Assembly (NCBI RefSeq): GCF_003945345.1
Contig: NZ_AP019308.1
Location: forward strand, 4,357,501-4,421,500
From: Paenibacillus baekrokdamisoli
Lineage (GTDB): Bacteria; Bacillota; Bacilli; Paenibacillales; Paenibacillaceae
Reading direction: 5' to 3'
DNA: 64,000 bases
The translations under genes were made by a program, and so were the position numbers. This document shows positions 63,586-64,000 of the stretch, one piece after another; the stretch's first letter is position 1, and every line of letters starts with the position of its first letter. The notes under the pieces were generated by a model that worked only from the letters and a program-made list of their open reading frames with translations, did not search any database and was not told the origin of the DNA.

Positions 63586-64000
63586 CTAGAGAATTCGAGA
63601 ATCAAGATTAAATACTTGCCCACTAATTCCATTAAACATGTCTGAAGACATATAAAGTATAAAATTCACTAAATCATCTAAAGAAGGATCAAGATTAAGG
63701 ACACTTTTATCGATTGCTACTTGCCTTTTAAACTCATCATGACGGTTTAGATCAGTTGGAATAAACCCAGGACACAAAGCATTAACACTTATATTGAATT
63801 TCCCTAATTCTTTTGCGAGTGCTTTTGTAAATCCAATGACTCCTGCTTTTGAAGCACAATAATTGGTTTGGCCTTCACTTCCATGTTGTCCTTTCAACGA
63901 GGTAATATTAATAATCTTTCCAGCTTTTTTTTTAATCATCTCTTTCGAAAATACTTTTGAGCAATAGAAAACACTACTTAGATTAGTTGCGACAATATCA
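63586..64000 (-). CDS. SDR-family reductase (FabG-like), C-terminal part, runs off window
   Basis: The frame is open to the window edge, so the N-terminal NAD(P) site is not seen. Visible: DIVATNLSSVFYCSK, GKIINITSLKGQHGSEG with the catalytic Ser, NYCASKAGVIGFTKALAKEL with Tyr-x3-Lys, and GQVFNLDSRIL at the end. This is a classical SDR close to 3-oxoacyl-ACP reductases or sugar dehydrogenases. On the same strand as the exporters it probably belongs to the biosynthetic cluster, which therefore continues to the right. Confidence 0.82.
   Translation of the reverse strand, partial: DIVATNLSSVFYCSKVFSKEMIKKKAGKIINITSLKGQHGSEGQTNYCASKAGVIGFTKALAKELGKFNISVNALCPGFIPTDLNRHDEFKRQVAIDKSVLNLDPSLDDLVNFILYMSSDMFNGISGQVFNLDSRIL

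Noticed and set aside
1..64000. CRISPR array
   Set aside because: No regularly spaced direct repeats of 25-40 bp were seen on reading the window; short repeats found are recombination cores or insertion-sequence ends.
1..64000. tRNA or rRNA genes
   Set aside because: No GGTTCGAxxCC-type T-arm with matching acceptor stems or rRNA-like stretch was noticed; a tRNAscan run would settle it.

Overview
The window looks like chromosome of a Gram-positive, spore-former-type bacterium of the Paenibacillus/Cohnella group. This rests on paired YesM/YesN-type two-component systems beside LplA/LplB/YtcP-type sugar transporters, an S-layer-homology fragment, strong AGGAGG ribosome binding sites and the insertion sequences present. 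Identification is by protein recognition only; no rRNA or tRNA gene is visible. Base composition is mosaic: the sugar gene blocks (about 6.9-14.8 and 20.8-28.2 kb) are clearly more GC-rich than the AT-rich right half (36-64 kb).

Left part (1-15.9 kb): a partial WYL-type regulator; a complete IS4-family element with 18-bp inverted repeats and a 9-bp target duplication; a truncated YdeI-like gene; and a lone hisD-like gene preceded by what reads as a full ribosome-mediated attenuator (promoter, 17-codon leader with three consecutive His codons, alternative hairpins, terminator). Then come a HAD phosphatase, an EEP hydrolase, broken ribokinase and xylanase genes, and a sugar-responsive block: response regulator, sensor kinase, response regulator, binding lipoprotein and two permeases. 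An APH-type kinase gene closes this part.

Middle (16-35.4 kb): an AAA ATPase plus subtilisin-like protease pair matching the IetAS anti-phage system lies between two rlmD-like recombination scars, beside a truncated large serine recombinase. To its right is a long leftward series: two-component system, sugar ABC transporter, SDR dehydrogenase, GH4 glycosidase, aldose epimerase, IlvD/Edd dehydratase, a U32-like protein and a semialdehyde dehydrogenase. The order suggests uptake of a glycoside or uronide, hydrolysis, and oxidative (Weimberg-like) breakdown to 2-oxoglutarate.

Right-middle (35.5-49.6 kb): a second mobile island carrying a decayed serine recombinase, a frameshifted rolling-circle-type Rep gene and four unfamiliar genes, two with PD-(D/E)xK-like nuclease motifs and one with a SEC-C motif cut off by a frameshift. 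It is followed by a decayed DDE transposase/ATPase transposon and an IS66-family element with intact ends. Five copies of a short CATGTGGAGT-type core resembling the 3' end of rlmD mark the junctions, so the region is probably an accretion hot spot.

Right end (49.6-64 kb): a probable biosynthetic cluster. On the minus strand it has a ketoreductase-like SDR (running off the window), two ABC exporters, two tandem dCTP-deaminase-like proteins with complementary losses of catalytic residues, a PaaK-like adenylate-forming enzyme, three SAM methyltransferases, an O-carbamoyltransferase and a divergent alanyl-tRNA-synthetase-like protein. A freestanding, C-Ala-less alanyl-tRNA synthetase lies on the plus strand. 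Together these suggest a carbamoylated, methylated small molecule, perhaps nucleoside- or aminoacyl-derived, with aaRS-linked chemistry or self-protection. This is the most novel part of the window, together with the His leader.
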